A program made the position numbers and the translations under genes. A DNA stretch of 46,392 nt, taken from NCBI GenBank assembly GCA_910578385.1, contig CAJTQV010000021.1:1-46392 (forward strand). The letters run 5' to 3'. Positions 1 through 8,598 of the stretch are shown here, piece by piece. The notes beneath the pieces were generated by a model. The model was not told where the DNA came from, ran no database searches, and saw only the letters and a program-made list of their open reading frames with translations. Source of the stretch: an uncultured Muribaculaceae bacterium (GTDB taxonomy: Bacteria > Bacteroidota > Bacteroidia > Bacteroidales > Muribaculaceae). The first letter of the stretch is position 1, and each line of letters starts with the position of its first letter.

Positions 1-19
1 GCGAAACCTGCGGTTTCGC
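1..19. terminator. Perfect hairpin at the left edge
   Basis: An 8-bp perfect stem (1-8 with 12-19) closes a TGC triloop. It probably terminates, or lies between, genes partly outside the window. No clear T-run follows on the plus strand, and the minus-strand side is cut off, so orientation is unknown. Confidence 0.45.
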
Positions 20-57
20 CAAAACGGGGAAATTTATTTTGGTTTGTTTTGTATACC

Positions 58-100
58 CGGGTGAAATCATGTCGGGCTTCGCCCTCCATGATTTCACCCG
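58..100. repeat. Long hairpin downstream of the receptor gene
   Basis: A 14-bp perfect inverted repeat (58-71 with 87-100) has an inner GGGC-TTC-GCCC stem. It lies past the 3' end of the minus-strand receptor gene and could act as a terminator or mRNA 3'-end stabiliser. No U-tract follows in either direction, so a REP-like role is equally possible. Confidence 0.5.
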
Positions 101-124
101 TGCCTACCGCCGTGTCGCCGCTAC

Positions 125-209
125 GCGGCGTTGACGCGCGTACATATTACCCGGACACCGGACGCGGCTCCGACGCGCGTACATGGATGCGGCGTTGATG
201 CGCGGACTT
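125..209. repeat. Three imperfect 21-bp direct repeats
   Basis: Copies at 125-145, 164-184 and 189-209 share the pattern GCGGCKYYGAYGCGCGKAC. Copies 1 and 2 differ in only a few positions and copy 3 is more diverged. The last copy ends one base before the stop codon of the receptor gene. They do not look coding. Confidence 0.6.
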
Positions 210-210
210 G

Positions 211-2682
211 TTACATTTCGGTGTCGCCGTAGCCGGAGCTGTCCATCGGTTCCATGTCTTCGTTGACACGGGCCTTCTTGGCCTTCATGTTGCCGAAGGA
301 ATATTTGATGGTGAGGCGTATCTGACGGCCGCCACGCCAACGCTCGGAATACTGCTCGTAGTCGTCGCCGATGGTGGTGTTCTTGAACTTGCGCGAGTCG
401 AAGAGGTCGCGGCAGTTGAGCGACACCGACCAGTCGCCGAAGTTGCGGCGGAGTCCGAGGCCCACGCTCCATCCACCCTGATGAGAACCCTGCGCCTCCT
501 TGTGGTCGGAGGAGTAACGTCCCGTTGCCTGGAAAGCGAGCTGCCATGGCAACTTTACGTTCGCCATGATGCGGGCATCCCATGCAAACGAGTTCTGCTT
601 GACATTCGAGAGGAGAATGTCACCGCCGGCGATTGACTTCATATTATAAGTCCATGCCGAGATGTAGTTGTCATAAAGGTTGACGGTTGTCGTGAGGTCA
701 AGCCAACCTGAGAAGAGCTGGTTTTTGGCGACAATCTCGATACCTGAATTTGCGCGGCTCGACACGTTGGCCCAGGTGGTGTACATCACATCGCCATCCA
801 TATAGCTCAGGCGGTTCATCACGCCCGAAGCCTGACGCAGATAAGCCGATACGGAAATCATGTGATAAGTCCAGGACTTCAGGTAGTTGATCTCGAACGA
901 GTTCGAATACTCCGGATCCAACTGCGGATTACCATAAGAGATGGCTGTCGGGTCGGAAATGTCGCGGAACGAGTTGAGCTGACCGCCGAACGGGCGACGG
1001 ATCCGGCGCGTGTAGTTGACCTGAAGCTCATTGTCGTGAGGGAGGGCATACGAAAGATAGAGCGACGGGAAAAGAGCGAAATTGTTTTTCTTGTACTGCT
1101 CAACGTCATCCTTGGTCTGACCATATTCGAGCGAGCGGGCACGGACCTGCCAAGCCTCGGAACGGAGACCTCCCGAATAGCTGAAGTTACCGACCTTGCC
1201 GCCGAGCGTGAAATAGAGCGCCGAGATGTTGTTGGTGTATATGAACCGGTTGTAGAGCTCGGGTGCGAGAGCCATGTCGGCTGCGCACGTACCGCGCCAG
1301 GTCGTATTGGGAGTATTCTCGTGAGAGTAGTTGCCGTTGTAGCCGGCCTCAAGTTTCAGATACTGGCTGAAGACATTCGAATAGTCGAGCTTGGCCTCCC
1401 AAGTATTTACATTGATGGGCATGGTCTGCTCGCGGTATGAGGTACTTTCTACCGGGTCGCCACCCGCCATGTCGGCCGGCCACTCCTCCTCTTCAAGATA
1501 TGAGTTCCACGACGGCCCACCCCAATGGTTGTAGCTCACATTGGCATCGATGTTCTGAACGTCGCTGAAGCGGTGGGTATAACCGAACTCGCCATGACCG
1601 CCACGGTTGTCGCCCATGCTCCGGGCGAGCTGAGTTGCCGCGGTCCATTGGTTCGGCATATTGGAGGTGTAATCTGTTGTGGTGTTACCCCAGCGGTGTC
1701 CGAACATACCGAAACCGTTGAGATAGAAATCATCGTTGTCGGTGAGATGGTAGGTCGCGCCGGCGCGGAAGAAGAGGTTGTTTCCATGATTGCGCGACTT
1801 GCCGTCGGAGTTGGTGAAGTCGCCATTATCGAAAGTACGGCGCATGATGCTTCCGCCCGTGTTATGGCGCATACGGAAACCGAGGCTGGCGTAAGTGTCC
1901 CACTTTCCGGCATTGAAGTTGATATTGACCGAAGCGTTTCCACCGCCCTGGGTATTGGCCGAGAGTTCCGCGCTGCCGAAATAACCGGCGCGGCGGTCCT
2001 TCTTGAGAATGATATTGATTATACCCGACGTACCCTCGGGGCTGTACTTAGCCGAGGGGTTGGTGATGACCTCGATGCTCTCGATGCTCTCTGCGGGAAT
2101 CTGCTCAAGAATCTGGGCACGGTTGTCGGCGGTCATGCCCGACTCCTTGCCGTTGATCCATACAGTCACAGAAGAGTCGCCACGGAGAGAGACCTCGCCA
2201 TCCTGGTCAACCTCGACCGAGGGAATCGATTCGAGAAGCTCGCTGGCCGACTGGCCGGCCGACGCGATATTGGCATCGACCTGAAAGACTTTCTTGTCAA
2301 GTTCGAAACGCATCTGGCTGCGCACGCCCTCAACGACTACCTCCTTGAGCACCTTCGAGTCGTCGGCCAGACGGATGACGCCCAGATCCACGTCGCCCCC
2401 CTTCACGGTTACAGGGCGGTCCTGGTTCACACTGCCCACGTTCATGATCTGCACCACATAGCTGCCGTCGGGGAGCGACGGCAACTTGAAAGAGCCGTCG
2501 TCGGCAGTCGACGCACTGAGATTGAGCGGTTTGTTGGTACGGGTATCAACGACCTGCACCGTCACGAAATCCATAGGTTCACCGCTCTCTTTATTGACCA
2601 CACGGCCTGTGACATTACCCTTGGCCATCAAGATGGCCGGCACGAGGGTCATGCCTGCGAAAAGAGATGTTCTGATATTCAT
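211..2682 (-). CDS. TonB-dependent-receptor-like outer membrane beta-barrel protein
   Basis: Predicted outer membrane protein of 823 aa. An N-terminal signal sequence (MNIRTSLFAGMTLVPAILMAKG) is followed by a carboxypeptidase-regulatory-like beta-sandwich (about residues 24-105), a plug-like segment with an LxSIPSVEVDQDG motif and 'SVTVWINGK' (about 150-240), and a long barrel rich in aromatic and Asn/Gly strands. This is the architecture of the Bacteroidota outer-membrane beta-barrel family related to TonB-dependent receptors. No SusD partner is adjacent, so it is probably not part of a glycan-uptake PUL, and the substrate cannot be read from sequence. I chose the ATG at 2680-2682 because the hydrophobic signal begins there; an in-frame ATG 51 bp upstream would put a polar leader before it. 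The C-terminus has an unusual acidic, Met-rich tail after the last strand. Confidence 0.85.
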   Translation of the reverse strand: MNIRTSLFAGMTLVPAILMAKGNVTGRVVNKESGEPMDFVTVQVVDTRTNKPLNLSASTADDGSFKLPSLPDGSYVVQIMNVGSVNQDRPVTVKGGDVDLGVIRLADDSKVLKEVVVEGVRSQMRFELDKKVFQVDANIASAGQSASELLESIPSVEVDQDGEVSLRGDSSVTVWINGKESGMTADNRAQILEQIPAESIESIEVITNPSAKYSPEGTSGIINIILKKDRRAGYFGSAELSANTQGGGNASVNINFNAGKWDTYASLGFRMRHNTGGSIMRRTFDNGDFTNSDGKSRNHGNNLFFRAGATYHLTDNDDFYLNGFGMFGHRWGNTTTDYTSNMPNQWTAATQLARSMGDNRGGHGEFGYTHRFSDVQNIDANVSYNHWGGPSWNSYLEEEEWPADMAGGDPVESTSYREQTMPINVNTWEAKLDYSNVFSQYLKLEAGYNGNYSHENTPNTTWRGTCAADMALAPELYNRFIYTNNISALYFTLGGKVGNFSYSGGLRSEAWQVRARSLEYGQTKDDVEQYKKNNFALFPSLYLSYALPHDNELQVNYTRRIRRPFGGQLNSFRDISDPTAISYGNPQLDPEYSNSFEINYLKSWTYHMISVSAYLRQASGVMNRLSYMDGDVMYTTWANVSSRANSGIEIVAKNQLFSGWLDLTTTVNLYDNYISAWTYNMKSIAGGDILLSNVKQNSFAWDARIMANVKLPWQLAFQATGRYSSDHKEAQGSHQGGWSVGLGLRRNFGDWSVSLNCRDLFDSRKFKNTTIGDDYEQYSERWRGGRQIRLTIKYSFGNMKAKKARVNEDMEPMDSSGYGDTEM

Positions 2683-2874
2683 AATTATGTTGTAATCCGA
2701 AGTAATCCGGTTATAAGACAGCGGCACCGCCATAAGGATTAATCGCCCGTAAAGTTTATGGCAAACAGAGCCGTTTCAGCCGCAAAATGGCCAAACTATT
2801 AAAATGCAAGGTAAAAATTAATTATCTTAACAATTATTAACCACATTATTTAGAGATTGTACACGTTTTGAATC

Positions 2875-2882
2875 TATATTTG
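2875..2882 (+). promoter_or_regulatory. -7 box of the split exported-protein gene
   Basis: TATATTTG matches the Bacteroidota -7 consensus TAnnTTTG. No good -33 TTTG lies at the usual spacing. It predicts a start near 2887 and a leader of about 105 nt before the ATG at 2995. The rest of the 312-bp divergent intergenic region is AT-rich, with no other structure seen. Confidence 0.5.
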
Positions 2883-2994
2883 CACCTCGAAAGGACAGAG
2901 TGAACATTTTCAAGAAGACCAACTGACCCTGACAGAAAAAACGTTTATGCGTTGACAATCACTGAAATCAACCAATAACAAATATAATCAACCT

Positions 2995-4572
2995 ATGAAG
3001 CGAAATCTTACCGCACTCGGAGCGGCTTTGCTGATTGGACTTCCGGCAGCGAACGCGGCGCATCTCACACCCGCGCAGTTCCAGGAGAAGATGCAGTCTC
3101 CTGACAACGCTTTCCGGTGGGCACCCAAATCGAAGGCTCTCCCCTCAGAATGGGCCAAACTCGCGCCACGCGCGTCGAAGGCAGCGAAAGCCCCGGTTAC
3201 CGAAACAGACGTACAGCTCCCCACCTCAGAGGGCGCGAGCTACCTTGACATGCCCGACGGCACCAACTGGTTCATCACCACTGAATTTGACAAGGAGATA
3301 GTGAGCCAGTCGGATTACTACACCCAATACGATATTGTTGGAGTCAAGGCCACCATCTACAATGACAAATATGAGAAAGTAGGCTACATCGAGACCGAGA
3401 TAGAGAAGCCCGAAGGGTTCAGCCTCTGTTCCTCGGCTCAGTTCGGCCCCTGTGTGACGAAGAAATTCTTCAACACCGACGACAGCTATGAGATAATGCT
3501 CATGGCCAACTTCAAGCCCGAGGAGGGCTATGGCGCGGTGCCCTTCACCTATGTGTTCTCACTGAAGGGAGCCGAGAAATCCGCCGAAAAAATCAGCACC
3601 CTCAACGGATACTACATCGCAGCAGTCAACAATCCCGCCGACGCGTGGAGCGAGGACTTCTTCCTTGAATTCCTCACAGGCGAGGAACTGACCGACGACG
3701 AGATGCTCTATACGTTCGACATCTACACCAAGGCATCGTACAGCTCACCAACCGCCACATCGGTGAAATCTTTCACCGTAGACATGATCCACACCATGTC
3801 GGACGGCGAGAACGAGAGCATGCCGGTGCTCATCAAGTCATCAGGCAGCACGCTCTACGCGACAGTCGCACAATATGAGAAGACTTTCTTCGAGGATCCG
3901 TTCGACTTCATGAACGAGACCCTCTCGAAAGACAACCGCTACATTGTGGAGCTCTACAAGAAAAGTGCCTACGACAAGGAGATGACTCTCCAGTCGACGA
4001 CCGCCATTCCCTGTCAGGAGGCGGCCGAGGGCTTCGCGATGCGCTCCTACTGTCTTGGAGGCTTCGAGGGTGCCGACGACATCACCTTCGATTTCGGCGA
4101 CGGCAAGACTCCGGCGTTCATCATCTCGATAATGGACTCCGACATATACGAGAACACGGCCACAATGTTCGAGGTCTACAATACCGAGGCCGACGTGATC
4201 AAGACATTCGGCGAAGGCAACGAGGGATTCCTGCGTCTCTCATCGGTGCCCGGTATGCCTGAACAGTACTGCATGCTGATGGCGACAGCCGGCGGCGATT
4301 TGGAATACGCATTCTACAACTATCCCGCGATGGAGAAGGTGGCATCTATCCCGACAGTCATGCCCTATGAGAACTATCTGGTGACACTCTCGCTTCTCAT
4401 CGACCGTGTGCCCGAGGGCAACAGCTACCGTTACGCGGCGGCGAGCACCGGCGGCATCTCCGATGACAATGGCGACACGTCTCACCTCGTGGCATGGTTC
4501 GACAACGAGGGCAACTACCTCCAGATGGACCTTCTGAACGGCGGCAAGAACATAAACCGTCTCAGCCCCTAA
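2995..4572 (+). CDS. Exported protein, N-terminal part (interrupted gene)
   Basis: A 525-aa ORF starting with a clear signal peptide (MKRNLTALGAALLIGLPAANA) and followed by repetitive beta-rich sequence with no family I recognise. It ends at a TAA (4570-4572) in mid-domain. The same frame continues without interruption for another 679 codons, and the residues flanking the stop (NRLSP, then ISANGLTRYLV) read as ordinary continuation. The two ORFs are therefore probably one gene of about 1,204 sense codons split by a nonsense codon, or by a sequencing error. If the stop is real, this product lacks the C-terminal sorting-like tail and would not be anchored or secreted normally. Confidence 0.75.
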   Translation: MKRNLTALGAALLIGLPAANAAHLTPAQFQEKMQSPDNAFRWAPKSKALPSEWAKLAPRASKAAKAPVTETDVQLPTSEGASYLDMPDGTNWFITTEFDKEIVSQSDYYTQYDIVGVKATIYNDKYEKVGYIETEIEKPEGFSLCSSAQFGPCVTKKFFNTDDSYEIMLMANFKPEEGYGAVPFTYVFSLKGAEKSAEKISTLNGYYIAAVNNPADAWSEDFFLEFLTGEELTDDEMLYTFDIYTKASYSSPTATSVKSFTVDMIHTMSDGENESMPVLIKSSGSTLYATVAQYEKTFFEDPFDFMNETLSKDNRYIVELYKKSAYDKEMTLQSTTAIPCQEAAEGFAMRSYCLGGFEGADDITFDFGDGKTPAFIISIMDSDIYENTATMFEVYNTEADVIKTFGEGNEGFLRLSSVPGMPEQYCMLMATAGGDLEYAFYNYPAMEKVASIPTVMPYENYLVTLSLLIDRVPEGNSYRYAAASTGGISDDNGDTSHLVAWFDNEGNYLQMDLLNGGKNINRLSP

Positions 4573-4632
4573 ATCTCGGCCAACGGTCTGACACGCTACC
4601 TGGTCAACACCGACGAGGCACGCGAGTACCTG

Positions 4633-6609
4633 ATGTTCGGTCTGCGTCTGGACGACGCGACAGGCTCACAGGCTCACACCGAGCTTATGATTGTGAACGA
4701 CCGCGGGGAGATGCTCGCGCAGTATCCCTTCGATATCAACGCCTCGGGCATCAATGTGGCCATTGTCAACGAAAAGACCAATCCGGCCATCTGGATCACC
4801 TACGAGACATTCGAGGACAAGCAGACGCACAGTGAATTCCTGAGCCTGCCGCTCAATACTTTCGACGGCGCGGGCACAGTGGAGGATCCCTATCTGCTGC
4901 GCACACCCGGCGACATGGAGCGCATCGGCTTCAACCTGTCGTCGAACTTCGCACTTGCCAACGACATTGACTACCGTGGCGCACGCTTCGTGCCCGTGAC
5001 CGGTTCGTTCACCGGTTCAATCGACGGCGCGGGACACACCATCAAGAACTTCGCCCTCACCGACGGAGCAATGTTCGCCACTGTCGGCAGCCTCGGAAAC
5101 GCACGCCGCTCGGCAATCAAGAATCTCACTCTCCGTCAGGTGAACGCCAGCAGCGTTCCGGCCATACTGGTACGCAACGCCTATGCCACCGACTTCGAGA
5201 ACGTGAACATCATGACCGCGACCGCTACCGGCGAGGAGGCTGACTTCGGACCGATTGTAAACAACGCAGCGACCGGCTCCACAATCTCCAACTGCGCCGT
5301 GCGTGCCGACATCGACATGCCCGACACAGACGAGGTGGGCGGTCTCGTAGCGACACTCGGCAACGACTCCAAGGTTACGGCTTCGTCGTTCACCGGCATA
5401 ATCAACGCCGGCGCGACCGTAGGTGGTATCGCAGCCTCAGGCTTCGCATCAGCAGCGATCGCAGACTGCCATGTCAATGCTGAAATCACCGCTAAGAACA
5501 CCGTGGGTGGTGTGATCGGATCCTCCGACCGTCTCGACATACAGCGTTGCCTCGTAGAGGGCAGCATCGAGGCTACGACCCCGCGCAACATCTGGAGCGA
5601 CTACCAGAACGCGGGTGTACCGACTATCAGCGCGGGCGGTATCGCCGGTCATCTCGCGTCGCCCTCGGTAGAATACGATGACAACGGCAATCCCCTCCCC
5701 GCCGACCCGGCACTCCCCCCGGTCATCTCCAACTGCGTGGTGGCACTCGACGCCATCACTATTCCCGACACCGAAGGACTGGCTGCGACGGCACACCGCA
5801 TCGTGGGCCGCTCGAATGTGAACAACGACCCGGCGATACTCGGCGAAGAGTATGACCATGCCACCTACGACTGGGTTATCAGCTGGGGTGAACCCGCCGG
5901 AGCCGAGGAGAAAATCTCTGACAACTATGTAATCAGCGGTCTCGCGCCCCTGAACAATGACATCGAGGCGCTCCACACCAGCACAGAGGGTGCTGATGTC
6001 GAAGAGGGCAAAGCAGACCAGGCATTCTTCGAAGGTCTCGGCTTCAAGTTCGGGGCCGCCGACAACGACTCGCCCTGGCTCATGTCAGACGTCAACCCGA
6101 TGAGACCTTACCTGCACTTCGAGAACGAGGTGGCTGAAGACATCGAGTTTGTACCGGGCAGCGTATCTGCCAAAGAGGGAGAGACTGTCAAAGTCACCCT
6201 GCATCTCGAATATGTCAGCTTCGACGATATTGAACTCACATATTCGGAAGAGGGCGCGGTGAGCATGGAGCGTGACGTGAACAGCGGCACCAACGACATC
6301 GTGTTCGACCTCACCGTAATAAAAGAGGGAACGTTCACCGTGACTGCAAGCAAGGGTAACAAGAGCAGCGTACTCCTCGTGACCGGAACAAGCGGCATCG
6401 GCAATGTCGAGGTCAGCACCCTCATGAGCTACGACGGACGCACTCTGCGTGCCGAGGGTTGCGCGCTCGCACTCTACAGCCTGCAGGGCACAGAGGTTGC
6501 GGCAGCACACGACTCGCTCGACACCGCATCGCTTCAGCCGGGCGTCTACGTGGCAGTAGCCACAGGTGCCGACGGCAAGCGTCACCCACTGAAAATAAAT
6601 GTACGTTAA
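4633..6609 (+). CDS. GLUG-repeat exported protein, C-terminal part with T9SS-like tail (interrupted gene)
   Basis: A 658-aa continuation in the same frame as the preceding ORF, with no signal peptide of its own. It contains GLUG-like beta-helix repeats (for example VGGLVATLG, VGGIAASG and VGGVIGSSD at about residues 220-300), an Ig-like stretch near residues 500-590, and a C-terminal domain ending in 'LQPGVYVAVATGADGKRHPL', which resembles type IX secretion sorting tails. GLUG proteins in Bacteroidota are often surface adhesins. The frame is open back to the TAA at 4570-4572, 20 codons before this ATG. It is best read as the distal half of one surface protein; independent translation is doubtful because the fragment could not be exported. 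Confidence 0.7.
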   Translation: MFGLRLDDATGSQAHTELMIVNDRGEMLAQYPFDINASGINVAIVNEKTNPAIWITYETFEDKQTHSEFLSLPLNTFDGAGTVEDPYLLRTPGDMERIGFNLSSNFALANDIDYRGARFVPVTGSFTGSIDGAGHTIKNFALTDGAMFATVGSLGNARRSAIKNLTLRQVNASSVPAILVRNAYATDFENVNIMTATATGEEADFGPIVNNAATGSTISNCAVRADIDMPDTDEVGGLVATLGNDSKVTASSFTGIINAGATVGGIAASGFASAAIADCHVNAEITAKNTVGGVIGSSDRLDIQRCLVEGSIEATTPRNIWSDYQNAGVPTISAGGIAGHLASPSVEYDDNGNPLPADPALPPVISNCVVALDAITIPDTEGLAATAHRIVGRSNVNNDPAILGEEYDHATYDWVISWGEPAGAEEKISDNYVISGLAPLNNDIEALHTSTEGADVEEGKADQAFFEGLGFKFGAADNDSPWLMSDVNPMRPYLHFENEVAEDIEFVPGSVSAKEGETVKVTLHLEYVSFDDIELTYSEEGAVSMERDVNSGTNDIVFDLTVIKEGTFTVTASKGNKSSVLLVTGTSGIGNVEVSTLMSYDGRTLRAEGCALALYSLQGTEVAAAHDSLDTASLQPGVYVAVATGADGKRHPLKINVR

Positions 6610-6664
6610 AGTGCAATAACCCGCACCCGTTCCTCAACTTTCACGAGGGATGAGGCGTTTTAAA

Positions 6665-6705
6665 AGCGAGGACGGCCATGGTGGCTGTCCTCGCTAATTT
6701 TTTTT
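6665..6705 (+). terminator. Strong intrinsic terminator
   Basis: A 14-bp stem (6665-6678 with 6682-6695, one G-U pair) with a three-base loop is followed by AATTTTTTTT. It ends just before the ATG at 6711 and separates the split exported-protein gene from the PepSY-like gene. Confidence 0.9.
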
Positions 6706-6710
6706 GAATC

Positions 6711-7163
6711 ATGAAGAAAATATTGCTAATTCTGTTTGCGATGGTGCTGTCGGTGACAGCGGCCAACGCGTTCATTGACTCCTACACCATCAGCCGCGAC
6801 AAGTTGCCCGAGGAGGCTCAGAAGATGCTTGACGAGTACTTCCCCAAGGCAAAGATCGGAATGATCAAGGTGGACCGTCACCTGCTTAAAAAGACGGACT
6901 ATGACGTGCGGTTGACCAACGGCACCACAATCGAGTTCTCCAACAAGGGAAAGTGGACATCGGTCAACTGCGGCAAGAAGGAACTGCCCGAGGGCCTTGT
7001 GCCCAAGACCGTCATGAAGTATATCAACAAGAACTTCAGCGACGTGAAGGTGGTGAGCATCAAGAGCCGTAACGCCGGTTACGACATAGGACTCTCCGAC
7101 GGCGTGATGCTCCGCTTCAACCTGCTCGGCCAGTACAAGGGCGTGATCGAGATCGAGGAGTGA
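6711..7163 (+). CDS. PepSY-like (DUF2874-type) secreted protein
   Basis: A 150-aa protein with a signal peptide (MKKILLILFAMVLSVTAANA). Two repeats of a PepSY/BLIP-like fold follow, each with a helix (PEEAQKMLDEYFP; PKTVMKYINKNFS), then a 'YDVRLTNGTTIEFSNKGKW' or 'YDIGLSDGVMLRFNLLGQY' beta hairpin. Such periplasmic proteins are common in Bacteroidales, and their function is unknown. The gene begins directly after a strong terminator and has no good promoter of its own in the few bases left. It may depend on readthrough or on a promoter inside the upstream gene. Confidence 0.8.
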   Translation: MKKILLILFAMVLSVTAANAFIDSYTISRDKLPEEAQKMLDEYFPKAKIGMIKVDRHLLKKTDYDVRLTNGTTIEFSNKGKWTSVNCGKKELPEGLVPKTVMKYINKNFSDVKVVSIKSRNAGYDIGLSDGVMLRFNLLGQYKGVIEIEE

Positions 7164-7168
7164 CCGGC

Positions 7169-7240
7169 CTATAGGACCTATAGGTCTTATAAGGCTTATA
7201 GGGCCTATGGGTCTTATAGGGCTTATAGGCCCTATTTGGC
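7169..7240. repeat. 9-bp tandem array, 8 units
   Basis: Eight consecutive 9-mers with consensus YTATAGGGC (CTATAGGAC, CTATAGGTC, TTATAAGGC, TTATAGGGC, CTATGGGTC, TTATAGGGC, TTATAGGCC, CTATTTGGC). The array begins a few bases after the PepSY-like stop codon and ends 18 bp before the -33 box of the permease promoter. Confidence 0.85.
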
Positions 7241-7258
7241 TTTAAAACTGTGATTCGA

Positions 7259-7290
7259 TTTGGTTAAGTTGAATAATTTATATAAATTTG
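7259..7290 (+). promoter_or_regulatory. Promoter of the FtsX-type permease
   Basis: TTTG at 7259-7262, a 20-bp spacer, then TAAATTTG at 7283-7290: a full Bacteroidota sigma-ABfr consensus. The predicted start falls within a few bases of the ATG at 7295, suggesting a leaderless or nearly leaderless transcript. Confidence 0.75.
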
Positions 7291-7294
7291 TGCC

Positions 7295-8536
7295 ATGAAT
7301 TTCAGTTTGTTTGTGGCACGGCGGCTATCGCTTGGCAGCGATGGCCGCAGGAGTTCACCGGCCATACGTGTGTCGGTCACGGCTGTCGCGCTGTCGGTGG
7401 CCGTAATGCTGGCGTCGCTTGCGGTGGTGATCGGCTTCAAGCGCGAGATTCGCGACAAGGTGATCGGCTTCAATTCGCATATCACGCTCTACAACATGCC
7501 CTCCGACTATGACGGCGGCAATCTGATAACCCTAACCCCGTCGCTGAAGTCTATCCTTGACAAACAGCCATACATTACCGATTACAGCCTTGAGGCTTCG
7601 ATTCCGGCCATTCTCAAGACACCGACCGATTTCAAGGGAGTGTACCTGCGCAGCCTCAACGGCAAAGGAACAGAGGAATTTGTGAGCGGAAATATCGAGG
7701 AGGGACGCATTCCCGACTTCACGAAACCGGAGAACAACAACCTGATAGTAATCTCGCGCATAGCCGCCAACCAGTTAGGTCTAAAGGCCGGCGACAAGAT
7801 AGACACCTACTTCATATCCGACCAGGTGCGAGTGCGCCGTCTTGAGGTGGCCGCTGTCTATAACTCGCACTTCGACTCATACGACCAGGTCATCATATAC
7901 GGTGCGCTGCCGCTCGTGCAGTCAATCGCCGGGATTCCGGCCTCGCAGGGCACAAGCCTGCAGATCCGCACGGACGACTTCAACCGCGTGGCCGATTACA
8001 CCGCCGCGCTCAACGATGCTCTTGTGGAAGGGGTGGCCGCCGGTCTGCTCTACAAGTACTACCGTGTGGACAACGCCTACAACCAGGGGGCAGGCTACTT
8101 CAACTGGCTTTCGCTGCTCGACACGAATGTAGCTGTGGTGCTGACACTGATGGCGGTTGTGGCCATCGCCACGCTCATAAGCGGCATGCTTATCCTCATT
8201 CTCGACAAGAAGAGGTTCATCGGCGTGGTGCGCGCCATGGGCGCGTCGGTCGGCACTGTGCGCCGAGTGTTCATATATCTCGCCATCAAGGTAGCGCTGT
8301 GGGGGATGCTGACAGGCAATGTGGTGATGCTCGCATTCCTCTATTGCCAGGACCGCTGGCATTTCCTGCCGCTCGACCCGGAGGCATACTACATAGACTT
8401 CGTGCCGGTGGAAATCAACTGGTGGTCGGTGCTCGCGATGAACGCGGCGTGTCTGCTGCTCATATATCTGAGCCTGATACTCCCCTCGCGTTTCGTGGCC
8501 GGCATCTCCCCTACCGACGCAATGCGCACCGAGTGA
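7295..8536 (+). CDS. FtsX/LolC-E-type ABC transporter permease
   Basis: A 413-aa inner membrane protein with the layout of lipoprotein-releasing (LolC/E) and MacB-like permeases: one N-terminal TM helix (about residues 25-50), a large periplasmic domain (50-265), then three TM helices (about 270-295, 310-340, 375-400) with the conserved 'FIGVVRAMGAS' coupling loop. By family it would work with a LolD-type ATPase in lipoprotein release to the outer membrane, but no ATPase gene is adjacent. The MNFSLFVARRL start is typical of the family, and a later start would cut TM1, supporting the ATG at 7295 despite the very close promoter. Confidence 0.88.
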   Translation: MNFSLFVARRLSLGSDGRRSSPAIRVSVTAVALSVAVMLASLAVVIGFKREIRDKVIGFNSHITLYNMPSDYDGGNLITLTPSLKSILDKQPYITDYSLEASIPAILKTPTDFKGVYLRSLNGKGTEEFVSGNIEEGRIPDFTKPENNNLIVISRIAANQLGLKAGDKIDTYFISDQVRVRRLEVAAVYNSHFDSYDQVIIYGALPLVQSIAGIPASQGTSLQIRTDDFNRVADYTAALNDALVEGVAAGLLYKYYRVDNAYNQGAGYFNWLSLLDTNVAVVLTLMAVVAIATLISGMLILILDKKRFIGVVRAMGASVGTVRRVFIYLAIKVALWGMLTGNVVMLAFLYCQDRWHFLPLDPEAYYIDFVPVEINWWSVLAMNAACLLLIYLSLILPSRFVAGISPTDAMRTE

Positions 8537-8598
8537 TGAAGCACCCGGCAGTCCGGACGCTGAAACAGTTTTGAAATCAGATAACCACAAATAAACTT

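Noticed and set aside
104..583. 159-codon minus-strand ORF at the left end
   Set aside because: Arg/His-rich composition and overlap with the 3' end of the receptor gene in another frame; no recognisable family.
1525..2742. 405-codon plus-strand ORF
   Set aside because: It lies wholly antisense to the receptor gene, has no domain-like content, and results from GC-rich codon bias opposite a real gene.
7169..7240. Intrinsic terminator for the PepSY-like gene
   Set aside because: Self-complementary CTATAGG units can pair, but there is no single dominant stem followed by a T-tract; the regular 9-bp period is the clearer signal.
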